Source: Actinomycetes bacterium | Lineage (GTDB): Bacteria; Actinomycetota; Thermoleophilia; BMS3ABIN01 | Direction of reading: 5' to 3' | Length of the DNA: 45,019 bases | Assembly (NCBI GenBank): GCA_021790115.1 | Contig: JAJYIM010000014.1 | Location: 1-45,019, forward strand | In this document: in pieces, positions 32,396 through 40,148 of the stretch | Numbering within the stretch: position 1 is the first letter of the stretch | Layout of the letters: every line of letters starts with the position of its first letter | Program-made: the position numbers and the translations under genes | The notes under the pieces: generated by a model | The model's input: only the letters and a program-made list of their open reading frames with translations | What the model was told of the DNA's origin: nothing | Database searches by the model: none

Positions 32396-32671
32396 TTAAA
32401 GCTCGCCCATCTGTTCAAGATCGTTCTCCAGGTCGCGCACGTACTGGTCGATCAGTACACCCAGGTAGAGGCACTGCTGGCCGTCCATGCAGCCATCAGC
32501 ATCCTTTTTGTCCAGAAAGGCGTAGCGGCTGTGGCCGCCTTTCCTAAACCTTACTACCCAGGCGTCTCTCTCGTCGTCAGAGGCGAGACTAAGCGCGATT
32601 TTATGCCTGCTGAGCTCGGGATACATTTCCAGTAATCGATCTTCCAGTGCTACCTGCGTATAACCCATCAT
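32396..32671 (-). CDS. Uncharacterised small acidic protein
   Basis: 91 residues, not recognised. It contains an N-terminal helix (YTQVALEDRLLEMYPELSRH), a strand-rich middle (DAWVVRFRKGGHSRYAFLDK), two cysteines (DGCMDGQQC) and a C-terminal acidic helix (LIDQYVRDLENDLEQM). No signal peptide or membrane segment is seen. A strong AAGGAGG precedes two adjacent ATG codons; the second (32668) has the better spacing. It precedes the DsrC-like gene on the same strand, separated by a heptad hairpin, so the two are probably cotranscribed. They are divergent from the acs cluster. Confidence 0.75.
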   Translation of the reverse strand: MMGYTQVALEDRLLEMYPELSRHKIALSLASDDERDAWVVRFRKGGHSRYAFLDKKDADGCMDGQQCLYLGVLIDQYVRDLENDLEQMGEL

Positions 32672-32850
32672 TCCTCCTTATGACGGTAGGGCATGCAACA
32701 AAGTTATCTGCATTGGAACAGCAGCTTGACTTATTCATTTCCACTTGGCGAGAATTTAAGCATCGCCGGCTGACGCCATTTGCCGTTGATTCCTGAGCAA
32801 TCCAATGAAGATAAAGCGCTGCTTCTGATTATTCTTATCTGCAAATCTTA

Positions 32851-32880
32851 TTGACGCTTGCAGCAAAACGGTGATATTAT
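32851..32880 (+). promoter_or_regulatory. Probable promoter of the acs cluster with a long leader
   Basis: TTGACG (32851-32856), an 18-bp spacer and TATTAT (32875-32880) form a good housekeeping-type promoter. Transcription from about 32887 would leave a 5' leader of about 310 nt before acsD. Confidence 0.55.
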
Positions 32881-32886
32881 CCCCCA

Positions 32887-33195
32887 TTACCATGAAATAA
32901 GAGTCAGCATGTAGGAAATCAGCATTGAGGCGTTTCGCAAAGCGTCTCGCCAGGTTATTGAGGCACGGCTGTTTTTGTCCCGCCAGAGATTGAGACAGCT
33001 TGTGATCTTGAGGTCCGGGTCGCCGGGTGGTTTCGGGACAGTATCCTGAACGCCTGATGGCGGCGGCTCGAACCTTTAATATTTTGGGGCATTATGAGTA
33101 CACCTTGATTAGTTCGAGGGAGTTGTCGTTTTGGTGCCACCCGCAGTTGCTGAAATTAAGCCAGGCGTCCCATAAGGACAGAAAGAGAGGTTGGC
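32887..33195 (+). other. Non-coding stretch upstream of acsD, possible regulatory leader
   Basis: About 310 nt without a credible gene. A 9-bp hairpin with two wobble pairs, GAGGCGTTT-CGCA-AAGCGTCTC, lies at about 32927-32948. A G-rich region GTCCGGGTCGCCGGGTGG follows near 33016-33033. No known riboswitch consensus (cobalamin, THF, SAM) could be recognised. The acsD ribosome site GAGAGG stands 5 nt before its ATG at 33196. Confidence 0.35.
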
Positions 33196-34155
33196 ATGTC
33201 TTTCGAGCCGCCAATTGAACAGGTCAAGGGAAAAATTCGTGAAATGATAGTCGGTGAGGCCACCCGGGTTGGCGGGGAGTCCACATTCCCGTTTCATCTT
33301 TGGGAGGGTGGCATGCCAAACCCGCCGGTTGTTGCCATGGAAGTTTATGACGAGCCCCAGCGCGAGTGGCCCGAGGCTGTCCGCAAGGTTTACGAAGACG
33401 TTATGGACGACCCCGTTGCCTGGGCGAAAAAATGCCAGGATGAGTTTGGCGCCGACGCCATTGCCCTCAAACTTCAGAGCACCGACCCCAACGGAACCGA
33501 TGCCCCTCCGGAAGCAGCCGCAGAAATAGTGAAGAATGTCAACAGCGCTATTGACATTCCCCTGATTATCTATGGCACAGGTTCACCGGAAAAGGATACA
33601 GAGGTGCTGAAAAAAATTGCCGAGTCGCTTCCCGATGACAATATTCTCATTGGCCCGGTGGAAGAATCAAATCACCGCCAGATTGGCGCTGCGGCAATGG
33701 GCTACAAAAAGCCGGTAATCGCTTTTACTTCCATGGATGTGAACCTGGCCAAGCAGCTGAACGTGCTGTTGACCCAACTGGGGGTGCCGGATGACAAAAT
33801 CATCATTGACCCCACCACCGGCGCCTTGGGATACGGGCTGGACTATTGCTATTCTATTATGGAGAGAGACAGATTGGCTGCTCTTGCCCAAAATGACGGC
33901 AAGATGCAGATGCCCATATTTAATAATGTGGCTCCCGAGACCTGGAAGGCCAAGGAGGCCAAGGTTAGCGAAGAAGAAGAACCTACCTTCGGTGACGTTA
34001 CGACCAGGGGGATCCTGTGGGAGGCCGTCACTGCCACTTCCTTGCTTCTGTGCGGCTCGAACGTGCTGGTCATGCGCCATCCTGAGGCTGTGAAACTGGT
34101 GCGCAAAGCGATCGAGGGTCTTCAGGAGCAGGCTAAGGAGAAAATCGCATCATGA
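33196..34155 (+). CDS. acsD: Corrinoid iron-sulfur protein small subunit (acetyl-CoA synthase complex delta)
   Basis: 319 residues, CdhD/AcsD family, a TIM barrel that with AcsC binds the cobamide and carries the methyl group from AcsE to AcsB. Recognisable segments are IVGEATRVGGESTFPFHLWEGGMPNPPVVAMEVYD (first 20: IVGEATRVGGESTFPFHLWE), DAIALKLQSTDPNGTDAP, PLIIYGTGSPEKDTEVL, IDPTTGALGYGLDYCYSIMER and RGILWEAVTATSLLLCGSNVLVMRHPEAV. It is the first gene of the cluster, and its TGA overlaps the cooS ATG (ATGA), so translation is coupled. Length matches bacterial AcsD. Confidence 0.94.
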   Translation: MSFEPPIEQVKGKIREMIVGEATRVGGESTFPFHLWEGGMPNPPVVAMEVYDEPQREWPEAVRKVYEDVMDDPVAWAKKCQDEFGADAIALKLQSTDPNGTDAPPEAAAEIVKNVNSAIDIPLIIYGTGSPEKDTEVLKKIAESLPDDNILIGPVEESNHRQIGAAAMGYKKPVIAFTSMDVNLAKQLNVLLTQLGVPDDKIIIDPTTGALGYGLDYCYSIMERDRLAALAQNDGKMQMPIFNNVAPETWKAKEAKVSEEEEPTFGDVTTRGILWEAVTATSLLLCGSNVLVMRHPEAVKLVRKAIEGLQEQAKEKIAS

Positions 34156-36110
34156 GTGATTCTGAAGAGACAAAGAAGAAGGCGGAGCCCCGCAAGAAAA
34201 CTATCGATCCAGCGGCGCTGGAGGTGCTGGCCAAGGCTGAGGCCGCCGGCATCAGCACTGTTTTTTCCCGCGTTGATGAAATGAAGGCCTGCCCGATCGG
34301 CGCCGCCGGCTCCTGTTGCCAGCTGTGCGCCATGGGCCCCTGCCGCCTGGTGGGAAAAGGAGCGGCGGAAAAGACGGGCATCTGCGGCGCCACCCACGGC
34401 ACGATCGGCGCCCGTTACATGGTCCGCGCTATTGCCGGCGGCGTAGCCGCCCATTCCGATCATGGCCGCGACATCGCCCGCACTTTGCTGGCGGTGGCAA
34501 AGGGACACGCCGGCAGCTACCAGGTCAAGGATACGGACAAGCTTTACCATGTGGCGGAAATGATGAATATTGCTACGGAAGGGCGAGAGGTCAATGACAT
34601 CGCCGCCGACGTGGCCCAAAAAGCGCTGGACAACTTCAACGGCACCGCCGGCGACGAGCTTACTTATGTTACCCGCGCGCCGGCCCGGCGGCAGGAGATC
34701 TGGCGCAAGTACGGGCTTGTCCCCCGCGGCGTTGACCGCGAAGTGGTGGAGAGCATGCACCGCACCCACGTGGGCGTAGACCAGGAGGCTGGGCACCTGC
34801 TGGACCAGGGCATGCGCACTTCACTGGCCGATGGCTGGGGCGGCGCCATGCTGGCGACTGACCTTTCCGACATTCTCTTCGGTACTCCCAAGCCGCTGGT
34901 TTCCCAGGCTAACCTGGGCGTGCTGAAGAAAGATGAGGTGAACATCATTGTTCATGGACACGAGCCGACGCTGTCGGAAATGATCGTCGCCGCGGCCCAG
35001 GATCCGGAGCTGATCGAATACGCGAAAAGCAAGGGCGCCGCCGGCATTAACCTGGCCGGCATCTGCTGCACGGCCAATGAGGTTTTAATGCGCCACGGCA
35101 TCCCGCCGGCCGGCAACTTTCTGCACCAGGAGCTAGCGATAATCACCGGCGCCGTGGAAGGGATGATCGTGGACGTGCAGTGCGTCTTGCAGGCGCTCTC
35201 GCCGCTGGCGCAGAAGTTCCACACCAAACTAATTACGACATCTCCAAAAGCGAAGATTCCGGGGGCGACGCACGTGGAGTTTGACGAGGAGCGTGCCCTG
35301 GAGACCGCCAAGGAGATCGTGAAGATGTGCATTGACAATTATGAGAACCGTGGCGACGTCGCCATCCCGGAGTATACCGGCGACCTGGTGGCGGGATTTT
35401 CCCACGAATACATCAATTACATGCTGGGCGGGCGCTACCGCGCCTCGTTCCGGCCGCTGAACGACAACATTATCAACGGCAGGATCCAGGGCGCTGTGGC
35501 GATTGTTGGCTGCAACAATCCCCGTGTCACCCAGGATGAGGGCATCATTTACCTGGTGCATGAGTTGATCAAGCGCGACATTCTGGTTGTCCAGACCGGC
35601 TGCGCCGCCCACGCTTCCGGCAAGCACGGCCTGTTGACGCCGGAGACGATGCAGATTGCCGGCGATGGCCTGCGCGAGGTCTGCGAAGCTGTTGGCATGC
35701 CGCCGGTGCTGCACCTGGGAAGCTGTGTTGACAACTCGCGCATTATGACCATATTAAGCCAGGTTGTCGAAGAAGGCGGTCTCGGCAATGACATCTCCGA
35801 TCTGCCGGTGGCGGCAATCTGCCCTGAGTATTACTGCGAAAAAGCCCTGGCGATTGGCACCTATGCCGCTGCTTCCGGCGTTTTCGTGGTATTCGGCGTC
35901 CGCAATCCGGTTGCCGACTGCACCGAGGTAGTTGACATCATGTCCAATGGCTGGGAGCAGAAGGTGGGCGGCCAGCTTGTCTTCGAGCCCGATTATGAAA
36001 AGATCCTGGAGATGGTGACCGGCCGCATTCAGGAGAAGCGCCAGGCTCTGGGAATCCATGAGGAAAAAGAGCGCGTGCTCTTCGATATGGCTGCCAGGCG
36101 TGAGTTGTGA
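34152..36110 (+). CDS. cooS: Anaerobic carbon monoxide dehydrogenase catalytic subunit
   Basis: 652 residues, Ni-Fe-S CO dehydrogenase (CooS/AcsA). It interconverts CO2 and CO and passes CO through a tunnel to AcsB. The N-terminal cluster cysteines are in KACPIGAAGSCCQLCAMGPCRL and GICGATHG (B/D clusters; about residues 45-80). C-cluster ligands are in GICCTANEVLMRHG, QTGCAAHASGKHGLL, LGSCVDNSRI and CPEYYCEKALAIGTYAAASG. A lysine/acidic N-terminal tail of about 20 residues precedes the fold. The gene overlaps acsD by 4 bp and is followed by acsB, so it is the AcsA component of the bifunctional complex rather than a stand-alone CODH. Confidence 0.96.
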   Translation: MSDSEETKKKAEPRKKTIDPAALEVLAKAEAAGISTVFSRVDEMKACPIGAAGSCCQLCAMGPCRLVGKGAAEKTGICGATHGTIGARYMVRAIAGGVAAHSDHGRDIARTLLAVAKGHAGSYQVKDTDKLYHVAEMMNIATEGREVNDIAADVAQKALDNFNGTAGDELTYVTRAPARRQEIWRKYGLVPRGVDREVVESMHRTHVGVDQEAGHLLDQGMRTSLADGWGGAMLATDLSDILFGTPKPLVSQANLGVLKKDEVNIIVHGHEPTLSEMIVAAAQDPELIEYAKSKGAAGINLAGICCTANEVLMRHGIPPAGNFLHQELAIITGAVEGMIVDVQCVLQALSPLAQKFHTKLITTSPKAKIPGATHVEFDEERALETAKEIVKMCIDNYENRGDVAIPEYTGDLVAGFSHEYINYMLGGRYRASFRPLNDNIINGRIQGAVAIVGCNNPRVTQDEGIIYLVHELIKRDILVVQTGCAAHASGKHGLLTPETMQIAGDGLREVCEAVGMPPVLHLGSCVDNSRIMTILSQVVEEGGLGNDISDLPVAAICPEYYCEKALAIGTYAAASGVFVVFGVRNPVADCTEVVDIMSNGWEQKVGGQLVFEPDYEKILEMVTGRIQEKRQALGIHEEKERVLFDMAARREL

Positions 36111-36114
36111 AAGC

Positions 36115-36144
36115 GGATCTTGGATGTTGGACATTGGACTTTGG
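36115..36144. repeat. Heptad array between cooS and acsB
   Basis: GGATCTT, GGATGTT, GGACATT and GGACTTT follow one another with a 7-bp period, filling the first half of the 78-bp gap. A normal ribosome site (GGAAGG) stands after it, before acsB. Confidence 0.7.
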
Positions 36145-36188
36145 AAAAAGCAGCCTGACTTTGGGGTGAAGCAAAGGAAGGAAGATAA

Positions 36189-38387
36189 ATGAGCAAGATC
36201 ATTGCGACATCAGTTATCGCCGGCGCCCACCAGTATGTCGCCGAGGCGGAAGAAGCTTTTGAGAAGGCAATGGACACGGCCGGCCCCGAAGCCACAATTG
36301 AGCTTCCCAATACAGGCTACTTCCTGCCGGTCATTTACGGGCTTACGGGCATCAAGGTGGAGAAGATCAAGGATATTGAGCAGGTGCTCAGGCATGCCCG
36401 TGAGCTGCTGCCTGAGGGTCCGGCCGGGCGTCTCTGGACTCCGTACCTGGGCACGGCGCTGGACGCCGGCGTCGCCACCCTCTTTTCCTGCGAGATCATC
36501 GAATCGCTGCGGTATCTGCTGGAGCCGGACTTCTACACGGCCACTGATTCCCCAACGGATGATAACCTCTGGCTGGGCGCCGCCGACGACCTCATCATGC
36601 GCGAGCGCGGCGTTGAGTTCGTGGACGGCACGGCGCCCGGGTTTGCCGCCATCACCGGCGCGGCCCCTGACGTGGAGACCGCCGTCGGGATCGCCAACCA
36701 GTTAAAGCAGAAAATGCTTTACGTGTTCATCGCCGGCAAGGACGGCGGCGTCAGCTTCGCCGAGCAGCTGGTTGAGGGCGGGGTGGACTTGGGTTGGAAT
36801 ACGCGCCTGGTGCCGTTTAGCCCTCATGTCTCCGGGCACATCTGGTCGCTGGGCTTCGCCGCGCGCGCGGCGCTGTCGTTTGGCGGCGTCGAGGCTGGCG
36901 ATTACCGCAAGGTGCTCAGGTACAACAAGGAGCGCATCTTTGCCTTTGTGCTGGCTTTTGGCGAAGTCACCGACAGGAAATACGCCGTGGCCGCGGGCGC
37001 CATCTCCTATGGTTTTCCCACGATTGCCACCAGTGACATACCCGAGATTCTGCCGACCGGCGTCTGTACTTACGAGCATGTCGTCAGCAATGTCGCCTGC
37101 GAGGAGATTGTCAACCGCGCCATAGATGTGCGCGGCCTCAAAGTCGTCGTCACGGAAGTGCCGGTGCCGGTCTCCTACAGCCCTGCTTTTGAGGGAGAGC
37201 GCATTCGCCGGGGCGAGTACTGGGTGGAGATGGGCGGTCCCAAGTCGCTTGGCTGCGAGTTCACCGAGATCGCCGGGGAAGTCGAGGATGGCAAGGTGAC
37301 TGTTGTCGGTCCCGAGATAGGCGATGTCGAGGAGGGCTCCACGATTCCAATCGCTATTCACGCCGAGGTGCAGGGCCGCAAGATGCAGAAGGATTTCGAG
37401 CCCATCCTGGAGCGCCAGGGCCATTCATTTTTTAACGAGGCCGAAGGCGTGCTGCACATGGGCCAGCGTGACACGGTCTGGATGCGGATCAGCAAGCGCG
37501 CTCATGACGCCGGCTTTACTTTTGAGCACCTGGGCAAGATTATTCACGCCCGCTACCATGCGGACTTCGGCGAAGTTGTTGATAAAGTTCAGATTACTGT
37601 TTATACAAAGCAGGAAGACGTGGAAAGGGTTCTGGAGCGCGCCCGCCTGGCATATCATGAGCGTGACGAGCGGCTAGGAAGTCTCACCGATGAAAGCGTC
37701 GACACCTTTTATTCCTGCATTCTCTGCCAGAGCTTCGCGCCGACGCATGTTTGCGTCATCACTCCCGAGCGCCCGGGGCTGTGCGGCTCCTATAACTGGC
37801 TCGATGGCAAGGCCGCCTACGAGATGAATCCAACGGGCGGCAACCAGCCGGTGCCCAAGGGCGAGACCCTCGATGAGGATCGTGGCCAATGGAGTGGCGT
37901 GAATGAATATGTCAAGGAACATTCCCAAGGCCAAGTTGAAGCTTTTAACACATATTCGATGATGGAAAACCCGATGACTTCCTGCGGCTGCTTCGAGGTG
38001 ATCAGTTGTGTGCTGTCCATGTGCAACGGCATCATGACGGTTAACCGGGAGTTCAAGGGAGACACGCCTTCAGGGATGAAGTTCTCCACCTTGGCCGGCT
38101 CGGTCGGCGGCGGCGTCCAGACTCCCGGCTTTTTGGGCCACTCCCGCTTTTATATGGGCTCGCCCAAGTTCATTGCTGCCGATGGCGGCATCAAGCGGCT
38201 GGTCTGGATGCCCAAGGAGCTTAAGGAAGAGATGCGGGAAATCCTGGAGAAAGCTGGCGAGCGTGCCGGGGTTCCAGACCTGGTCGACAAGATCGCTACC
38301 GAGGAAAATGGCAGCGAGGAAGCGGAAGTCTTCGAATACCTCCAGAAAGTCGGACATCCGGCGCTGGAGATGGAGCCGCTGTTCTAA
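36189..38387 (+). CDS. acsB: CO-methylating acetyl-CoA synthase
   Basis: 732 residues, the bacterial full-length AcsB (ACS alpha subunit). The N-terminal CODH-contact domain, absent from archaeal CdhC, is present. It joins a corrinoid-bound methyl group, CO and CoA at the Ni-Ni-[4Fe-4S] A-cluster. The A-cluster cysteines are all visible: Cys510, Cys513, Cys522 and Cys532 (CILCQSFAPTHVC, PGLCG) and the Cys599-Gly-Cys601 motif (TSCGCFE). These match the spacing of the Moorella enzyme. The N-terminus (ATSVIAGAHQYVAEAEEAF) and SFGGVEAGDYRKVLRYN are typical. It follows cooS by 78 bp and precedes acsC. A Ni-insertion factor gene (acsF/cooC) is not in the window. Confidence 0.96.
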   Translation: MSKIIATSVIAGAHQYVAEAEEAFEKAMDTAGPEATIELPNTGYFLPVIYGLTGIKVEKIKDIEQVLRHARELLPEGPAGRLWTPYLGTALDAGVATLFSCEIIESLRYLLEPDFYTATDSPTDDNLWLGAADDLIMRERGVEFVDGTAPGFAAITGAAPDVETAVGIANQLKQKMLYVFIAGKDGGVSFAEQLVEGGVDLGWNTRLVPFSPHVSGHIWSLGFAARAALSFGGVEAGDYRKVLRYNKERIFAFVLAFGEVTDRKYAVAAGAISYGFPTIATSDIPEILPTGVCTYEHVVSNVACEEIVNRAIDVRGLKVVVTEVPVPVSYSPAFEGERIRRGEYWVEMGGPKSLGCEFTEIAGEVEDGKVTVVGPEIGDVEEGSTIPIAIHAEVQGRKMQKDFEPILERQGHSFFNEAEGVLHMGQRDTVWMRISKRAHDAGFTFEHLGKIIHARYHADFGEVVDKVQITVYTKQEDVERVLERARLAYHERDERLGSLTDESVDTFYSCILCQSFAPTHVCVITPERPGLCGSYNWLDGKAAYEMNPTGGNQPVPKGETLDEDRGQWSGVNEYVKEHSQGQVEAFNTYSMMENPMTSCGCFEVISCVLSMCNGIMTVNREFKGDTPSGMKFSTLAGSVGGGVQTPGFLGHSRFYMGSPKFIAADGGIKRLVWMPKELKEEMREILEKAGERAGVPDLVDKIATEENGSEEAEVFEYLQKVGHPALEMEPLF

Positions 38388-38401
38388 TGTTGCCGGCTCG
38401 G

Positions 38402-38524
38402 CGCCGGGGACATTTCCTTTCACTTACGTTTGCGGGAGGAAACGAATCGATTGGCGTTTAACTCAGTTGGAAAGCGCTACTCGATTGCCCGCAAGCCGAA
38501 CCGCTTCAGGAAACGTCCCCGGCG
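38402..38524. mobile_element. 123-bp palindromic MITE-like element between acsB and acsC
   Basis: The ends CGCCGGGGACATTTCC (38402-38417) and the complement of CGCCGGGGACGTTTCC (38509-38524) match at 15 of 16 positions. A second inner pair (TTTGCGGG and CCCGCAAGC) makes the unit largely self-complementary. The GGGGACATTTCC/GGAAACGTCCCC ends resemble repeats left near REP-associated or IS-type transposases in environmental genomes. No transposase is encoded. It sits inside the acs operon. Confidence 0.7.
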
Positions 38525-38645
38525 TCTTCGACTGAAGTTTGTTGCGGTATCCGTATTAGTTTGTCAAGGGCCGGCCTCAGCGCAGCGAAGGATTTTGAGT
38601 TTAAATATTGTCAACGACCGGAGTTATTCGAAGGGAGTGTAACAC

Positions 38646-39992
38646 GTGGCTCTAAGCGGTCTGCAAATTTTTAAGCTGCTGGCAAAGACCAATTGCAAGG
38701 AATGCGGTTTCCCCACCTGTATGGCATTCGCCATGCAGTTGGCTGCCGGCAAGACAGAGCTGGACAAATGCCCCTATGTTTCTGACGAAGCAAAAGCGGC
38801 GCTGGGCGAGGCGTCGGCGCCGGCGGTACGCAAGGTGACTGTTGGCGCCGGCGACCTGGCTGTGACCGTAGGCGAGGAGACTGTCATGTACCGGCATGAG
38901 AAGCGCTTTGAGAACATGCCGGGAATTGGCGTAATGATTACCGATGAGATGGATGACGCCCAAGTGGACGGCCTGCTGGGACAGCTTAAGGAACAGCAGT
39001 TCAATTACGTCGGCCGGACACTGCGGCCACGGGTTGCCGCCGTTAAGGCGGCCGATGGGGCGGCGCTGGCGGCCTTGGCCGCCAAGGTCGATGCCGGCTC
39101 AGGCGCAGCGCTGGTCTTAATGCACGACGATGCCGGCGTTTTGCAGGCGGCCGCCGGCCCCCTAAAGGATAAGAAGCCGCTGCTTTACGCCGCCACAGAA
39201 GCGAATTTTGACGCGGTTGCCGGCGTCGCCAACGAGCTGGAAGTGCCATTTGTGATCAAGTCGGACAGTTTTGACAAGCTGGCCGGACTGGGACAAAAAG
39301 CGCTGGACGGCGGCTTTAAGGAAGTAATGCTTGATCCTGCGTCGGGCAGCCTGGGCGATGTGCTAATGGACCAAACGCTTATCCGCCGGGCGGCTATCAA
39401 AAAAACGCTGCGGGCCCTGGGTTTCCCGACGATTGGCTTTCCCTGCAATATGACGGATGACAAAATGCTGGAAGCCGTCTACGCGGCGGTGTTCGTCGCC
39501 AAGTACGCCGGCATTGTCATCCTCTCTGATCTGGAGCCGGCCCGGACGCTGCCGCTCCTGTACCTGGGCCAGAACATCTACACCGATCCCCAAAAGCCGA
39601 TGCAGATGGAGCAGGGTGTTTATCCGCTTAATGAGCCCGGTCCGGAGTCGCCGATCCTGGTGACGACCAACTTTTCACTGACCTACTTTACTGTTTCCTC
39701 AGAGGTTGAAGCCAGCAAGGTCCCTGCTTGGCTGTGCATCATGGATGTGGAGGGCCAGTCGGTTCTTACCGCCTGGGCGGCGGGCAAGTTCGTTGCCGAC
39801 GCCATTGCGCCTTTCCTGAAGAAAAGCGGCATCGGGGAGAAGGCGCCGCACAAGAAAGTTGTTATCCCCGGCTACGTCGCCCAGATCTCGGGTGAGCTGG
39901 AAGAGGAGCTGGGCGACGGCTGGCAGGTGCAGGTGGGCGTGCGCGAGGCCGCCGACATACCAAAGTTCCTCAGACAGTGGAGTGCGAATTAA
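38646..39992 (+). CDS. acsC: Corrinoid iron-sulfur protein large subunit (acetyl-CoA synthase complex gamma)
   Basis: 448 residues. The N-terminal [4Fe-4S] domain has Cys17, Cys20, Cys25 and Cys42 (TNCKECGFPTC, DKCPY), the low-potential cluster that re-reduces Co(II). A TIM barrel (MYRHEKRFENMPGIGVMI onward) and a C-terminal cobamide-binding domain (SEVEASKVPAWLCIMDVEGQ, then KKVVIPGYVAQISGELEEEL) follow. With AcsD it shuttles methyl groups from AcsE to AcsB. The start is GTG with GGGAGTG upstream. It is separated from acsB by a 258-bp gap holding a MITE-like element, whereas such genes are usually adjacent. Confidence 0.95.
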   Translation: MALSGLQIFKLLAKTNCKECGFPTCMAFAMQLAAGKTELDKCPYVSDEAKAALGEASAPAVRKVTVGAGDLAVTVGEETVMYRHEKRFENMPGIGVMITDEMDDAQVDGLLGQLKEQQFNYVGRTLRPRVAAVKAADGAALAALAAKVDAGSGAALVLMHDDAGVLQAAAGPLKDKKPLLYAATEANFDAVAGVANELEVPFVIKSDSFDKLAGLGQKALDGGFKEVMLDPASGSLGDVLMDQTLIRRAAIKKTLRALGFPTIGFPCNMTDDKMLEAVYAAVFVAKYAGIVILSDLEPARTLPLLYLGQNIYTDPQKPMQMEQGVYPLNEPGPESPILVTTNFSLTYFTVSSEVEASKVPAWLCIMDVEGQSVLTAWAAGKFVADAIAPFLKKSGIGEKAPHKKVVIPGYVAQISGELEEELGDGWQVQVGVREAADIPKFLRQWSAN

Positions 39993-39998
39993 AACTTT

Positions 39999-40137
39999 GG
40001 TTTCGGGTTAGGGGTTTCGGGTTGCGGGAGCTTCACGAATAGCACCGAAAATATTCCGGCAAACAACAACTGAGTACCAGGCGGGCTTTAAAAAATCAGT
40101 CCCCTGGGGGTTCTACTCACAACCCGAAACCCGAAAC
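39999..40137. repeat. Facing GGGTTTC/CCCGAAA heptad arrays between acsC and the flavoprotein gene
   Basis: GGTTTCGGGTTAGGGGTTTC with GGGTTGCGGG (39999-40028) faces CAACCCGAAACCCGAAAC (40120-40137). The right block is a perfect complement of GTTTCGGGTT-type units on the left, so the entire 156-bp gap can fold as a hairpin. The flavoprotein start at 40149 follows with no visible Shine-Dalgarno sequence. Confidence 0.75.
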
Positions 40138-40148
40138 TATTTCTTATC

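Noticed and set aside
32887-33195. Cobalamin or THF riboswitch before acsD
   Set aside because: Conserved core elements such as the B12 box (GCCACTG) are absent.
38430-38642. 70-codon open frame between acsB and acsC
   Set aside because: It covers the MITE-like palindrome and is Arg/Lys-rich without family resemblance; most likely non-coding.
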